Position numbers and translations under genes: made by a program
Part shown: positions 56,199 to 64,000 of the stretch, in pieces
How positions within the stretch are numbered: the stretch's first letter is position 1
Layout of the letters: each line of letters begins with the position of its first letter
Notes under the pieces: model-generated
What the model saw: only the letters and a program-made list of their open reading frames with translations
What the model was told of the DNA's origin: nothing
Database searches by the model: none
Source of the DNA: Caulobacter mirabilis
GTDB taxonomy: Bacteria > Pseudomonadota > Alphaproteobacteria > Caulobacterales > Caulobacteraceae
Assembly: GCF_002749615.1 (NCBI RefSeq)
Contig: NZ_CP024201.1
Location: 1,550,001 to 1,614,000, forward strand
Reading direction: 5' to 3'
DNA: 64,000 nucleotides

Positions 56199-56797
56199 CC
56201 GAACAGCTTCTTCGCCGTCTGGGCGACCAGTTCGCCTTGGTGGCGGGCGCCGGCGAGGTCGATCTCTGAGGGCTGGCGGCTGCCGTCGCCGCCGGCCACG
56301 GTGGTGGCGCCGTAGGGCGCGCCGCCGACGATCTCATCGAGGCTCATCTGACCCTGGTGGCTGTAGGGCAGGCCGACGATGGTCATGCCGAAGTGCAGCA
56401 GGTTGGTGATGATCGAGAACAGGGTCGTCTCCTGGCCGCCGTGCTGGGTGGCGGTCGAAACGAAGGCCGCGCCGACCTTGCCGTTCAAGGCGCCGCGCGC
56501 CCACAGTCCGCCGGCCTGGTCGAGGAACGCGGCCATCTGGGACGACATCCGGCCAAAACGGGTGCCCGTGCCGACGATGATGGCGTCGTAGTGTTCCAGG
56601 TCCGCGATGGTCGCGACCGGGGCCTCCTGGTCCAGCTTGAAGTGGGCGGCCTTGGCGACTTCCAGCGGCGCCGTCTCGGGCACGCGCTTGATGTCGACGA
56701 CGGCGCCCTCGACCGAACGCGCGCCCTCGGCGATGGCCTTGGCCAAGGTCTCGATGTGGCCGTAGCTGGAATAGTAGAGGACGAGGATCTTCGGCAT
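56195..56797 (-). CDS. wrbA: NAD(P)H:quinone oxidoreductase WrbA
   Basis: A 200-residue flavodoxin-like quinone reductase. FMN phosphate loop is [41 protein letters not shown] and [19 protein letters not shown] are diagnostic of WrbA, as is [10 protein letters not shown]. It performs two-electron reduction of quinones to protect from redox cycling. A 15-base palindrome lies 55 bases upstream. Overlaps the convergent gene by 4 bases. Confidence 0.95.
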   Translation of the reverse strand: MPKILVLYYSSYGHIETLAKAIAEGARSVEGAVVDIKRVPETAPLEVAKAAHFKLDQEAPVATIADLEHYDAIIVGTGTRFGRMSSQMAAFLDQAGGLWARGALNGKVGAAFVSTATQHGGQETTLFSIITNLLHFGMTIVGLPYSHQGQMSLDEIVGGAPYGATTVAGGDGSRQPSEIDLAGARHQGELVAQTAKKLFG

Positions 56798-56851
56798 GAC
56801 GGGCTCCCGTTGGTCTCGGCGAAACGCCTCAACCGGCGCGCCGTTCTGTAA

Positions 56852-56866
56852 CTGACATTGTGTCAG
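56852..56866. promoter_or_regulatory. Palindrome upstream of wrbA
   Basis: CTGACA TTG TGTCAG is a perfect 6+6 inverted repeat in a promoter-like, AT-richer stretch 55 bases before the wrbA start. It resembles operators of TetR-type repressors. No regulator gene is adjacent. Confidence 0.6.
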
Positions 56867-56969
56867 ATATGATCGCCTGTCCTCTCGTCAAGACTGCTCC
56901 GCGCCGATCGGCGAAATTTCTTGGAGATGTCGTGGCGGAGGCAGGCGGCGCGCCTCGCGGCGGCGGCGG

Positions 56970-57065
56970 TCAGCCCAGGGTGCGGACCGCGGGGGCCGCG
57001 ACGGTCATCCAGATCGTCGCGACCAGACTGACGCTGGCGAGCGCCAAGGTCATCAGGTTCTTCAT
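56970..57065 (-). CDS. 31-residue single-helix membrane peptide
   Basis: A very short gene with ATG at 57065, GAAGGGA seven bases upstream, and TGA at 56970. It encodes a lysine followed by one hydrophobic helix (LMTLALASVSLVATIWMT) and a short VAAPAVRTLG tail. Composition, ribosome site and isolation in an otherwise empty 350-base interval support it as a real small membrane protein. No homologue recalled; function unknown. Confidence 0.6.
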   Translation of the reverse strand: MKNLMTLALASVSLVATIWMTVAAPAVRTLG

Positions 57066-57154
57066 CGTCGTCCCTTCTCTCTGACCGAGAAATGGGTGTG
57101 GCGAGAATGTGGCGCAATGGTCCGGCCGATCTTTGTTCGGCGAGCGTCAGGGCC

Positions 57155-57649
57155 TCAGCCGGCCCGGCGGCGGGGGAGGGCTTCCCACTCGCGGCGCAGC
57201 ATCGAGAACAGCAGCGACGAGACGTAGCGGTCGGGGTGGCGATGCACCTCGCGCAACGTACCTTCGTGGACGAAGCCCTCGCGGCGGTAGACGTGCTGGG
57301 CGCGCGGATTCTCCTCGGAGACGCCCAGCTCCAGCCGATTGCAGCCGGTGGTCTCGAACACATGGTCGACGATGGCCGGAACCAGCCGACGGCCGAGGCC
57401 CTCGCCGGCGTGAACCGCGCCCAGCCGCTTCAGCAGGACGACGCCGTGCGGGTTGTCCAGCTTCATCAGGATGGCGAAGGCCAGCACCTCGCCGTGCTCG
57501 CGCCAGACCAGGTAGCGGGCGTCGCTGGACGCCATGTGGCGGGCGTGCTCCTCCGCCTCGAAGGCCCCGATGAAGACGTCGTAGCCGGGCAGGCGCTCGA
57601 TCGCCATGATCGCCGGGATGTCCTGCGGCGCAGCCGGTTCGAGCGCCAC
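57155..57649 (-). CDS. GNAT-family N-acetyltransferase
   Basis: A 164-residue acetyltransferase. The acetyl-CoA motif is LKRLGAVHAGEGLGRRLVPAI, followed by RLELGVSEENPRAQHVYRREGF, typical of RimI/RimJ-like enzymes. GTG at 57649 is chosen because GGAGG lies eight bases before it, overlapping the end of the upstream gene; the stop of that gene is 2 bases away. Substrate unknown. Confidence 0.84.
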   Translation of the reverse strand: MALEPAAPQDIPAIMAIERLPGYDVFIGAFEAEEHARHMASSDARYLVWREHGEVLAFAILMKLDNPHGVVLLKRLGAVHAGEGLGRRLVPAIVDHVFETTGCNRLELGVSEENPRAQHVYRREGFVHEGTLREVHRHPDRYVSSLLFSMLRREWEALPRRRAG

Positions 57650-57651
57650 TG

Positions 57652-58107
57652 TCAGAGCCTCCGCGCGACCTTCTTGATGACGCCGGAGAAGGTCATCATC
57701 GGCTCGCCGCCGGTGGAGATCAGGCCGCGCACGAAGACCATCGACTTGCCGGACTTCACCACCTCGCCGGTGCATTCGACCAGGTCGCCCTCGTGGGCCG
57801 GGCCGACGTACTCGCCGCCGAGGCTGACGGTCACGGCGTGGGTGTTCTCCAACTCGCGCCAGGCCAGGGCGAACAGGGCGAAGTCGGCGAAGGTCATCAT
57901 GCAGCCGCCGTGCATGAAGCCGCCGCCGTTCATGTGTTTCTTTTCGGCCCGGAAGGCGCAACGGATCGAGCCGTCCTCTTCCTCGCGGAAGTAGTAAGGG
58001 CCGGACTGCGCCTCGAACGGGTCGCTGTCGCCCCAGAAGCGCCAGCCCGCCCATTCGCCTTCCGTAATCAGTCTCGGCCCATTGGGGGCCTCGTTGCCGC
58101 CGTCCAT
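57652..58107 (-). CDS. PaaI-type hotdog thioesterase
   Basis: A 151-residue hotdog protein. AEKKHMNGGGFMHGGCMMTFADFALF contains the H-x-N-x-x-x-x-H-G-G motif of PaaI-like thioesterases (seen as KKHMNGGGFMHGGC), followed by VTVSLGGEYVGPAHEGD. Probably hydrolyses an acyl-CoA. ATG at 58107 with GGGAG upstream. Cotranscribed with the GNAT gene. Confidence 0.85.
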   Translation of the reverse strand: MDGGNEAPNGPRLITEGEWAGWRFWGDSDPFEAQSGPYYFREEEDGSIRCAFRAEKKHMNGGGFMHGGCMMTFADFALFALAWRELENTHAVTVSLGGEYVGPAHEGDLVECTGEVVKSGKSMVFVRGLISTGGEPMMTFSGVIKKVARRL

Positions 58108-58204
58108 GCCAGTCTCCCTGTGTGGCCTCGGACGTAGTGCCAAGGTCATGCGGGCTCAAGTGAAACGATTTGAATGCAATGCTAGCATTGCTTACAATGA
58201 CAGC

Positions 58205-58468
58205 ATGCCGACTCTGACCATCCGCAACATTTCCGAGAGCGCCCACGACGCCCTGCGTCGCCGCGCCGCCGAGAACCGGCGGTCGATGGAGGCCGAGGCG
58301 CGCCTGCTGATCGAGACGCTGGACGCCGCACCCGCCCAGGACATCGACTGGGAGCGCCTGCGGGCCTTGCAGGCGCGCGCGATAGCAGCCGTCGGCGGCC
58401 CAGAGGCGGCCAAGGGCGTGGTCGATGAATTCCTCGCTAATCGCCTCAAGGATTGGGGCGAGGAGTGA
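58205..58468 (+). CDS. FitA/VapB-like ribbon-helix-helix antitoxin
   Basis: An 87-residue antitoxin. The N-terminal PTLTIRNISESAHDALRRRA and AENRRSMEAEARLLIE form an Arc/MetJ ribbon-helix-helix of the FitA class. The C-terminal part (AQARAIAAVGG, FLANRLKDW) would wrap the PIN toxin. It overlaps the toxin start by 4 bases (GTGA). The upstream sequence holds AATGCTAGCATT, a 12-base perfect palindrome at about 58175-58186 that could be its operator. Confidence 0.86.
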   Translation: MPTLTIRNISESAHDALRRRAAENRRSMEAEARLLIETLDAAPAQDIDWERLRALQARAIAAVGGPEAAKGVVDEFLANRLKDWGEE

Positions 58469-58842
58469 TCGTCCTCGACGCTTCCGCCGTTCTGGCTGTG
58501 ATCTACAATGAACCGAAGGCTGACGAGATCGCTCGGCGACTGCCCGGTGCGGTGATGTCGATCGTCAACTTGACCGAGGCCCTGAGCGTTGTCGCCCATC
58601 GTGGAGAACGGCCCGCCGACTTCGACGCGCTGCTCCGCGAAGCCGGGGTCGAGATCGCGCCCGTCACCGCCGCCCAAGCCGTCGATGCGGCGACACTTCG
58701 GCCATTGACCTCTCATCTAGGCCTGTCGCTCGGCGACCGGCTCTGTCTCGCTCTGGCGCGTGAGCGCCGCCTGCCTGTCCTGACCACCGAGCGCCGCTGG
58801 TCGGAGCATGAATTCGGGATTCCCGTGGAGTACGCCCGTTGA
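58465..58842 (+). CDS. PIN-domain (FitB/VapC-like) toxin
   Basis: A 125-residue PIN-domain RNase. The acidic site residues are the aspartate of VIVLDASAVLAVI, the glutamate of NLTEALSVV and the aspartate of GLSLGDRLCLALA, with late LTTERRW. GTG at 58465 overlaps the antitoxin stop; GAGGAG lies before it. Expected to cut RNA until held by the antitoxin. It overlaps the next gene by 4 bases. Confidence 0.88.
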   Translation: MIVLDASAVLAVIYNEPKADEIARRLPGAVMSIVNLTEALSVVAHRGERPADFDALLREAGVEIAPVTAAQAVDAATLRPLTSHLGLSLGDRLCLALARERRLPVLTTERRWSEHEFGIPVEYAR

Positions 58843-59081
58843 CCACCTCGCCCATCGAAGACGCCATCCTCGACCTGCTGGCCAAGACGCCGGCCGGCAA
58901 GAGCATCGATCCCGCCGAGGTCGCCAAGCAGCTGCAGCCCGAGCGCTGGCAGCGGATCCTGCCCCAGGTGCGGGCCACCGCCGTCGGCCTGGCGCGCCAG
59001 GGCAAGCTGGTGATCACCCGCCACGGCAAGCCCGCCGATCCCGATAGCTTCAAGGGCGTGTATCGGCTAAAGCTGCCGTAG
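58839..59081 (+). CDS. DUF3253 family protein
   Basis: An 80-residue winged-helix-like protein: EDAILDLLAKTPAGKSIDPA, EVAKQLQPERWQRILPQVRA and QGKLVITRHGKP are typical of DUF3253. Start is TTG overlapping the toxin stop (TTGA), so it is coupled to the toxin-antitoxin pair, though the family is not known as part of such systems. Role unknown. Confidence 0.75.
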   Translation: MTTSPIEDAILDLLAKTPAGKSIDPAEVAKQLQPERWQRILPQVRATAVGLARQGKLVITRHGKPADPDSFKGVYRLKLP

Positions 59082-59106
59082 GTTGGTCCTCAAAGGAAAC
59101 GGACTC

Positions 59107-59742
59107 ATGATCGTCTACGGCGCCACGCTCTCCCCGTTCGTTCGCAAAACCCTGGCGGCCGCCGCCGAGAAGGGAATCGAGGTCGAGCACCGCGTGCCGC
59201 GGCCGGGCGTTCCCGATCCCGACTTCCAGGAGTGCAGTCCGTTCGGCAAGATTCCGGGGTTCCGGGACGGCGACTTCTGCATCTCGGACTCCAGCGCCAT
59301 CATCGCCTATTTCGAGGCGATCAAGCCGGAGCCGGCGCTGATCCCGGCCGAGGCCAAGGCCCGCGCCCGCACCGTCTGGTTCGAGGAGTTCGCCGACACC
59401 ATTCTGGTCGGGGCCGCCGGCAAGATGTTCTTCAACCGCATCGTCGTGCCGATGTTCATGGGGCGGGAGGGCGATGCGGGGGTGGCCGACGCCGCCGAGC
59501 GGAAGGAAATGCCGCCGATCCTCGACTACCTCGAGCGCGTGGTTCCGGCGCCGGGCGGCCATCTGGTCGGCGACGGCCTGACCCTGGCGGACCTGGCGGT
59601 GGCCAGCCCCTTCGCCAATCTGCGCCACCTGAACTTCGACCTGTCGAAATGGCCGAAGACCAAGGCCTGGGCCGACGCCGTGCTCGACCGCCCGTCCTTC
59701 GCCCGCATGGTCGAGGGCGAGACGCGGCTGCTGAACCGGTAG
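59107..59742 (+). CDS. Glutathione S-transferase family protein
   Basis: A 211-residue GST. The N domain opens IVYGATLSPFVRKTLAAAAE, with a serine where the glutathione thiol is activated, and GKIPGFRDGDFCISDSSAII binds the peptide part. The C domain includes VGDGLTLADLAVASPFANL. AGGAAAC lies before the ATG. Distinct from the GST at 55 kb. Substrate unknown. Confidence 0.9.
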   Translation: MIVYGATLSPFVRKTLAAAAEKGIEVEHRVPRPGVPDPDFQECSPFGKIPGFRDGDFCISDSSAIIAYFEAIKPEPALIPAEAKARARTVWFEEFADTILVGAAGKMFFNRIVVPMFMGREGDAGVADAAERKEMPPILDYLERVVPAPGGHLVGDGLTLADLAVASPFANLRHLNFDLSKWPKTKAWADAVLDRPSFARMVEGETRLLNR

Positions 59743-59852
59743 AGTTGCAACCTCTATCCGTCATCGTCGGACCTGTTCCGGCGACCCATGAACACGGACC
59801 GTCCAGGAACGGCGCGGCGTCTCAGCGCTTCTTCTTGTTTCGCGCCACGCAT

Positions 59853-59881
59853 GGGTCCTCGCGACGAGCGCGAGGATGGCG
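59853..59881. repeat. CTCGCGACGAGCGCGAGG repeat, third copy
   Basis: GGGTCCTCGCGACGAGCGCG followed by AGGATGGCG differs from the arm at 41230 by one base. It lies upstream of the UDG-like gene, together with a CGCGCCACGC match to neighbouring sequence. Confidence 0.6.
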
Positions 59882-59902
59882 GAGCGGGGGTGTATCCCGC
59901 CG

Positions 59903-60490
59903 ATGAGCCTCGACGCCGTCCTCGCCGACATTCGCGCCTGCCGGGCCTGCGCCGGGGATTTTCCTCATGCGCCGCGGCCCGTGGTGCGGGTCGCGGCGGG
60001 GACGCGGCTGCTGATCGCCGGCCAGGCGCCGGGGCGGCGGGTGCACGAGAGCGGCCTGCCGTTCGATGACGCCTCGGGCGACCGCCTGCGCGACTGGATG
60101 GGCGTCGACCGGGCGACCTTCTACGGCCACCCGGCGATCGGGGTGGCGGCCATGGCCTTTTGCTTCCCGGGCACGGACCCCAAGGGCGGCGACTATCCGC
60201 CGCCGCGCCGCTGCGCCGAGCTCTGGCGGGCGCCGCTGCTGGCGGAGCTGAAAGCGGTTGAACTGACCCTGCTGGTCGGGGGTTACGCCCAGGCCTGGGC
60301 GCTGGGCCGGCGGATGAAGGCGACCATGACCGAAACCGTAAGAGCCTGGCGGGAGTATCTGGATGAGGGCGTCCTGGTCCTGCCGCACCCGTCCTGGCGC
60401 AACACCGGCTGGTTGAAGCGGAATCCTTGGTTCGAGGACGAGGCGGCGCCTTTCCTCCGCCACAGGGTCGCGGGCATGGTGGCGGCATGA
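59903..60490 (+). CDS. Uracil-DNA glycosylase superfamily protein
   Basis: A 195-residue protein of the UDG superfamily related to the short, SMUG-like uracil-DNA glycosylase-fold group. It has a possible N-terminal cysteine pair (CRACAGDF), the core LLIAGQAPGRRVHESGLPFD, FYGHPAIGVAAMAFCFPGTD and the late VLPHPSWRNTGWL, where H-P-S is the second active-site motif. Repair of uracil in DNA is plausible, but some members have other roles. Its stop overlaps the next start (ATGA). Confidence 0.8.
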   Translation: MSLDAVLADIRACRACAGDFPHAPRPVVRVAAGTRLLIAGQAPGRRVHESGLPFDDASGDRLRDWMGVDRATFYGHPAIGVAAMAFCFPGTDPKGGDYPPPRRCAELWRAPLLAELKAVELTLLVGGYAQAWALGRRMKATMTETVRAWREYLDEGVLVLPHPSWRNTGWLKRNPWFEDEAAPFLRHRVAGMVAA

Positions 60491-61494
60491 ACCGCCGCGC
60501 GCTCCTCATCTCCGCCGGCGCGGCCGGGCTGTCGGCCTGCGCCCCCACCGTCCAGCTGGCCGGCCTGCCGGGACCTGAGTTCAGGGGGCCCAGGTTCGAG
60601 GACGACGTCTTCGTCAGCTTCGACGGCGCCCATCTCGGCCTGACGACCTGGAAGGCCGAGGGCCAGGCGAAGGCCGTCGTCGTCGCGCTGCACGGCATGA
60701 ACGACTACGCCAACGCCTTCCATTTCGCGGCGCCGGTCTGGGCGCGGGCCGGGGTCACCACCTACGCCTTCGATCAGCGCGGCTTCGGCCGCTCGCCTCA
60801 GCGCGGGGTCTGGGGCGGCGAGGCCCTGATGACCGAGGACCTGCGCATCTGCGTCGACGTGGTCCGCAGGCTGCACCCGGACCTGCCGGTGACGGTGATC
60901 GGCGAGAGCATGGGCGGGGCGGCGGCGATCGTCGCCTTCGCCTCGCAGCGTCCGCCGGACGCCCATCGCCTGGCCCTGATGGCGCCGGCGGTCTGGGGCT
61001 GGTCCAGCCAGCCGCTGCCCTACAAGACCGCCCTCTGGTTCACCGCCCATGTCGCCGGCAGTACGGTGCTCAAGCCGCCGCGCTGGATCACCGACCGCGT
61101 CCAGCCGACCGACAACTATGACGAGCTGATCGCCATGGGCCGCGACCGGCTGATGATCTGGGGCGCGCGCAACGACACCCTTTACGGCCTGGTCGACCTG
61201 ATGGAGATGGCCTGGGCGGGGGTGGGGCGACTGGCCGTTCCGACGGCCTATTTCTACGGCGCGCGCGACGAGATCATCCCCCAGGAGCCGACCTTCGAGT
61301 CCGCGCGCCGGCTGAAGCCCTCCGATCGCTCGGCCTACTACGCCGACGGCTGGCACCTGCTCAGCCGCGACAAGCAACGCGACCGGGTGATCGGCGACCT
61401 CCAGAGCTGGATCCTGGATCCGGCCGCGGCCTTCCCCTCCGATCCCCCGACCATCCCGACCGCGCCGGCGGCGCGACGCAGACCCGCGGTTTGA
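60487..61494 (+). CDS. Lipoprotein alpha/beta hydrolase (lysophospholipase-like)
   Basis: A 335-residue serine hydrolase with a lipoprotein signal (RRALLISAGAAGLSACAP; LSAC lipobox). VVALHGMNDYANAF is the oxyanion region, the nucleophile is in VIGESMGGAAAI, and the late aspartate and histidine lie in YGARDEIIP and YADGWHLL. The layout matches monoglyceride-lipase/lysophospholipase L2-type enzymes, anchored to a membrane. Coupled to the UDG-like gene by a 4-base overlap. Confidence 0.86.
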   Translation: MNRRALLISAGAAGLSACAPTVQLAGLPGPEFRGPRFEDDVFVSFDGAHLGLTTWKAEGQAKAVVVALHGMNDYANAFHFAAPVWARAGVTTYAFDQRGFGRSPQRGVWGGEALMTEDLRICVDVVRRLHPDLPVTVIGESMGGAAAIVAFASQRPPDAHRLALMAPAVWGWSSQPLPYKTALWFTAHVAGSTVLKPPRWITDRVQPTDNYDELIAMGRDRLMIWGARNDTLYGLVDLMEMAWAGVGRLAVPTAYFYGARDEIIPQEPTFESARRLKPSDRSAYYADGWHLLSRDKQRDRVIGDLQSWILDPAAAFPSDPPTIPTAPAARRRPAV

Positions 61495-61568
61495 GGCTTG
61501 TTCGACGGCGCGCGCGGGCGTACATCCCGCCGCGCACGTTCCTTCCCCTAAACGGCAAAGTTCACGGC

Positions 61569-62645
61569 ATGACCCTGTTCGATTCTCCCGACTTCGCGAA
61601 CCACGAAGGCGTACACGCCGTCTTCGACGAAAAGTCCGGCCTGAAGACCATTATCGCCGTTCACTCGACCGCCCGCGGCCCGGCCGCCGGCGGCTGCCGC
61701 ATGTGGCCCTACGCCAGCGCCGAACAGGCCCTGACCGACGCCCTGCGGCTGTCGCAGGGGATGTCCTACAAGAACGCCATGGCCGATCTGCCGCTCGGCG
61801 GCGGCAAGTCGGTGATCATCGGCAATTCGCGCACCGACAAGACGCCGGCCCTGTTCGAAGCCTTCGGCCGCGCGGTCGACGGCCTTGGCGGCCAGTACTG
61901 GACGGCCGAGGACGTCGGCGTCTCGCCGGGCGACCTGGCCCACGCCAGCCGCGTCACCAAGTACGTCGCCGGCCTGGAAGGCCACCCGGCCGCCTCTGGC
62001 GATCCGAGCCCGGTGACCGCCGAGGGCGTGTTCCGCGGCGTCCGCCTGTGCGTCGAGCGCGCCTACGACCGCGACCTGACCGGCGTCACCGTCGCCATCC
62101 AGGGCGTCGGCCATGTCGGCGCCTACCTGGCCGAGAAGCTGCACGCCGCCGGCGCCAAGCTGGTGATCACCGACGTCAACGAACAGGCCCTGGCCGCCGT
62201 GGCCGCCAAGACCGGGGCCCAGATCGTCGCCCCGGACGCCATCTTCGACGTCGAGGCCGAGGTCTTCGCCCCCTGCGCCCTGGGCGGTGCGGTCAACCTG
62301 CAGAGCCTGTCGCGCCTGAAGGGCCGCGTCATCGCCGGCGCCGCCAACAACCAGCTGGCCACGCCGGAAGTCGGCCGCCTGCTGTTCGACAAGGGCCTGC
62401 TCTACGCCCCCGACTATGTGATCAACGGCGGCGGCATCATCAACGTCGCGGCCGAGATCATCGGCATCGAGAACGGAACCGCCTTCGACGCCGACTGGGT
62501 GAACGCCAAGCTCGACCGCCTCGCCCTGACCCTGGCCGAGGTCCTCGACCGCTCGGCCGCCGAGAAGCGCCCGACCCACGAGGTCGCCGACGAGATGGCC
62601 AAGGCCCGCATCGCCGACGCCACCCGCGTGAAGGCCGCGGCCTAG
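61569..62645 (+). CDS. Leucine-dehydrogenase-type amino acid dehydrogenase
   Basis: A 358-residue Glu/Leu/Phe/Val dehydrogenase. The catalytic lysine region is GMSYKNAMADLPLGGGKSVI, preceded by TARGPAAGGCRMW; the NAD-binding Rossmann motif is VAIQGVGHVGAYLAEKL, then GAANNQLATPEVG. It deaminates a branched-chain amino acid with NAD+. Length fits leucine dehydrogenase. The ATG at 61569 starts at the family's N terminus. A single gene followed by a paired-hairpin repeat. Confidence 0.88.
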   Translation: MTLFDSPDFANHEGVHAVFDEKSGLKTIIAVHSTARGPAAGGCRMWPYASAEQALTDALRLSQGMSYKNAMADLPLGGGKSVIIGNSRTDKTPALFEAFGRAVDGLGGQYWTAEDVGVSPGDLAHASRVTKYVAGLEGHPAASGDPSPVTAEGVFRGVRLCVERAYDRDLTGVTVAIQGVGHVGAYLAEKLHAAGAKLVITDVNEQALAAVAAKTGAQIVAPDAIFDVEAEVFAPCALGGAVNLQSLSRLKGRVIAGAANNQLATPEVGRLLFDKGLLYAPDYVINGGGIINVAAEIIGIENGTAFDADWVNAKLDRLALTLAEVLDRSAAEKRPTHEVADEMAKARIADATRVKAAA

Positions 62646-62652
62646 GCCCCGA

Positions 62653-62733
62653 GGGGACATGCTCCGGCGCAGCCGGTGCGTGTCCCCGATCTGCGAGATT
62701 ACGGGGACACGCACCCTCCGGGAGCATGTCCCC
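62653..62733. repeat. BIME-like paired hairpins (GGGGACA family), copy 4
   Basis: First hairpin 62653-62687: GGGGACATGCTCCGG then CCGGTGCGTGTCCCC. Second 62703-62733 in opposite sense: GGGGACACGCACCCTCC then GGGAGCATGTCCCC. Between the convergent dehydrogenase and MFS genes. Confidence 0.85.
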
Positions 62734-62736
62734 GCG

Positions 62737-64000
62737 TCAGGCGCGCTTGCTGCCGCTGATCGCCGCGCCGGCGTCCTTGTCCAGCCGCCAGTAGACCAGG
62801 ACCGCCAGCAAGGTCGTCGCGCCCACGGCGATGTAGGGCAGGGTGAAGCGGTCGGCCGTCAGCTGACCGCCCGAGCCTCGGGCCAGATGCAGCATCAGCC
62901 CGCCGAAGCTGACCCCCATGGCCAGGCCGATCTGTTGGGTCACCGCCGACAGGGTCGAGGCCTGGGCGATCTGGTCCTGGGGCACGTCGGCGTAGGCGAT
63001 GGTGTTGGCGGCGATGAACTGGCTCGAGCGGGCGAAGCCGGCCCCGGCCAGCAGAGCCATGATCAGCCACACCGGCGTGTCGGCGTTGAAGAAGCCCGGC
63101 GCGGCCGTGAGCAGCGCGGTCAGGGTTACGAACAGCAACAGCACCAGCCGAAAGCCCCAGCGCTTGAGCAGCGGCGCGGCGAACGGGCGGGCGACGAAGA
63201 CGCCCAGCCCGCCGGCCAGGGTCACCCACCCCGCCTGCAGCGGAGACCAGCCCAGCCCGACCTGCAGCAGCAGCGGCATCAGGAACGGGCTGGCCCCGAT
63301 GCCCAGCCGGACCAGGGTCCCGCCCAGCAGGCTGGCCCGGAAGGTGGGATAGCGCAGCAGGTCGAGGTTCAGGATCGGCCGCGGCGTTCGGCGGGCGAGG
63401 CGCACATAGGCCCAGCCGCAGGCCAGGGCGGCCAGGACGACGCCGGCGGCGAGCGGAAGCGGCAGCAGGCTCAATCCGGCGGTCTCGGCGACAACCACGA
63501 TGCCGGTGATCGCCGCCGCCGACAGCAGGAAGCCGCCGATGTCGAACGGGCCGGGATCGACGGCGGGAATGCGCGGCACCAGCCGGATCACCGCGATCAT
63601 GCCCAGCAGCCCGATCGGCAGGTTGATGAAGAAGATCCACGGCCAGTCGGCGACCGACAGCACGAACCCGGCCAGCGGCGGTCCGACCAGGGGCCCGACC
63701 AGCGCCGGCATGGTGAACCAGCCCATGGCCCGGATCAGGTCCTCGCGCGGGGCCGAGCCGACCACGATCAGCCGCGCTACGGGGGTCATCATCGCCCCGC
63801 CGATCCCCTGGACGATCCGCGCCCCGACCAGTTCGCCGAGATTGCTGGAGAAGCCGCACAGGGCCGAGCCGAGCAGGAAGACGCCCATGGCGGTCAGGAA
63901 CACGCGCCGCGGCTCGAACCGCTCGGCCGCCCAGCCGCTGATCGGGATGAAGATGGCCAGCGCCAGGATGTAGGAGGTCAGGGCCAGCTTCAGATGGACC
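62737..64000 (-). CDS. MFS transporter of the DHA2 type, 5 prime end cut by window
   Basis: At least 421 residues of a multidrug-type major facilitator; the first helix lies beyond the window. LALTSYILALAIFIPISGWA is helix 2, GARIVQGIGGAMMTPVARLI the signature after helix 4, and WPWIFFINLPIGLLG the 6-7 block typical of 14-helix DHA2 (EmrB/QacA) pumps. About 12 helices are visible. It ends GSKRA next to the paired hairpins. Proton-driven export of hydrophobic compounds is expected. Confidence 0.87.
   Translation of the reverse strand, partial: VHLKLALTSYILALAIFIPISGWAAERFEPRRVFLTAMGVFLLGSALCGFSSNLGELVGARIVQGIGGAMMTPVARLIVVGSAPREDLIRAMGWFTMPALVGPLVGPPLAGFVLSVADWPWIFFINLPIGLLGMIAVIRLVPRIPAVDPGPFDIGGFLLSAAAITGIVVVAETAGLSLLPLPLAAGVVLAALACGWAYVRLARRTPRPILNLDLLRYPTFRASLLGGTLVRLGIGASPFLMPLLLQVGLGWSPLQAGWVTLAGGLGVFVARPFAAPLLKRWGFRLVLLLFVTLTALLTAAPGFFNADTPVWLIMALLAGAGFARSSQFIAANTIAYADVPQDQIAQASTLSAVTQQIGLAMGVSFGGLMLHLARGSGGQLTADRFTLPYIAVGATTLLAVLVYWRLDKDAGAAISGSKRA

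Overview
The window is high-GC, gene-dense bacterial chromosome that most resembles the Caulobacteraceae (Caulobacter or Phenylobacterium type, Alphaproteobacteria). The best clade markers are a circularly permuted two-piece tmRNA gene on the minus strand near 29.6-29.9 kb whose tag ends AEEYAVAA, an alpha-type SspB adaptor one kilobase away, an ilvB-ilvN pair preceded by a leader-peptide attenuator, an S46 peptidase, and several short palindromic repeat families at gene ends. No plasmid or phage backbone is visible and I found no tRNA, rRNA or CRISPR array.

Layout. 0-7.1 kb: a monooxygenase-like protein with an acyl-CoA dehydrogenase, a fused LuxR-type/hydrolase regulator, an Old Yellow Enzyme, a CsgG-like secreted protein, an SMP-30 lactonase. 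7-9.1 kb: thymidylate operon (thyA, folA) followed by two tandem paralogous secreted proteins. 9-18.2 kb: small secreted proteins, an RcnB-like protein with collagen-like repeats, ilvC, a nucleoside deoxyribosyltransferase, an SLC13 transporter, a methyltransferase, a polyprenyl diphosphate synthase and a GT9 glycosyltransferase. 18.2-30.7 kb: ccdAB toxin-antitoxin, GNAT, YccF, an ATPase, fumC, AraC regulator, EamA exporter, RusA-like nuclease, a membrane beta-lactamase-fold protein, a C13 peptidase, thioesterase, sspB, ssrA, aqpZ. 30.8-35.2 kb: miaA, the ilv leader, ilvB, ilvN and a secreted protein that seems to start with CTG. 35.2-41.1 kb: serB, soxR with its target efflux pump, hflKC, mrp. 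41.3-42.6 kb: a FadL-type porin. 42.7-44.5 kb: a small accessory patch of lower GC with an IS1595-type transposase remnant, a DUF3800 protein, a 52-residue acidic protein and a small lipoprotein. 44.6-64 kb: an SDR, a csoR/copA copper module, an HlyD-ABC exporter, an S46 peptidase, a CNT nucleoside transporter, two GSTs, WrbA, a FitAB-like toxin-antitoxin pair, a UDG-like protein, a lipoprotein hydrolase, a leucine-dehydrogenase-like enzyme and an MFS pump cut by the window end.

Genes that work together: ilvC, ilvB and ilvN make branched-chain amino acids, with ilvBN under leader-peptide control; ssrA and sspB form the tagging and delivery arms of trans-translation; soxR sits back to back with a pump whose promoter holds a SoxR box; csoR represses itself and copA through two palindromes; thyA and folA are adjacent. 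The most notable structural signal is a BIME-like family of paired hairpins (core GGGGACA...TGTCCCC) found at four places, every one between convergent transcription units.
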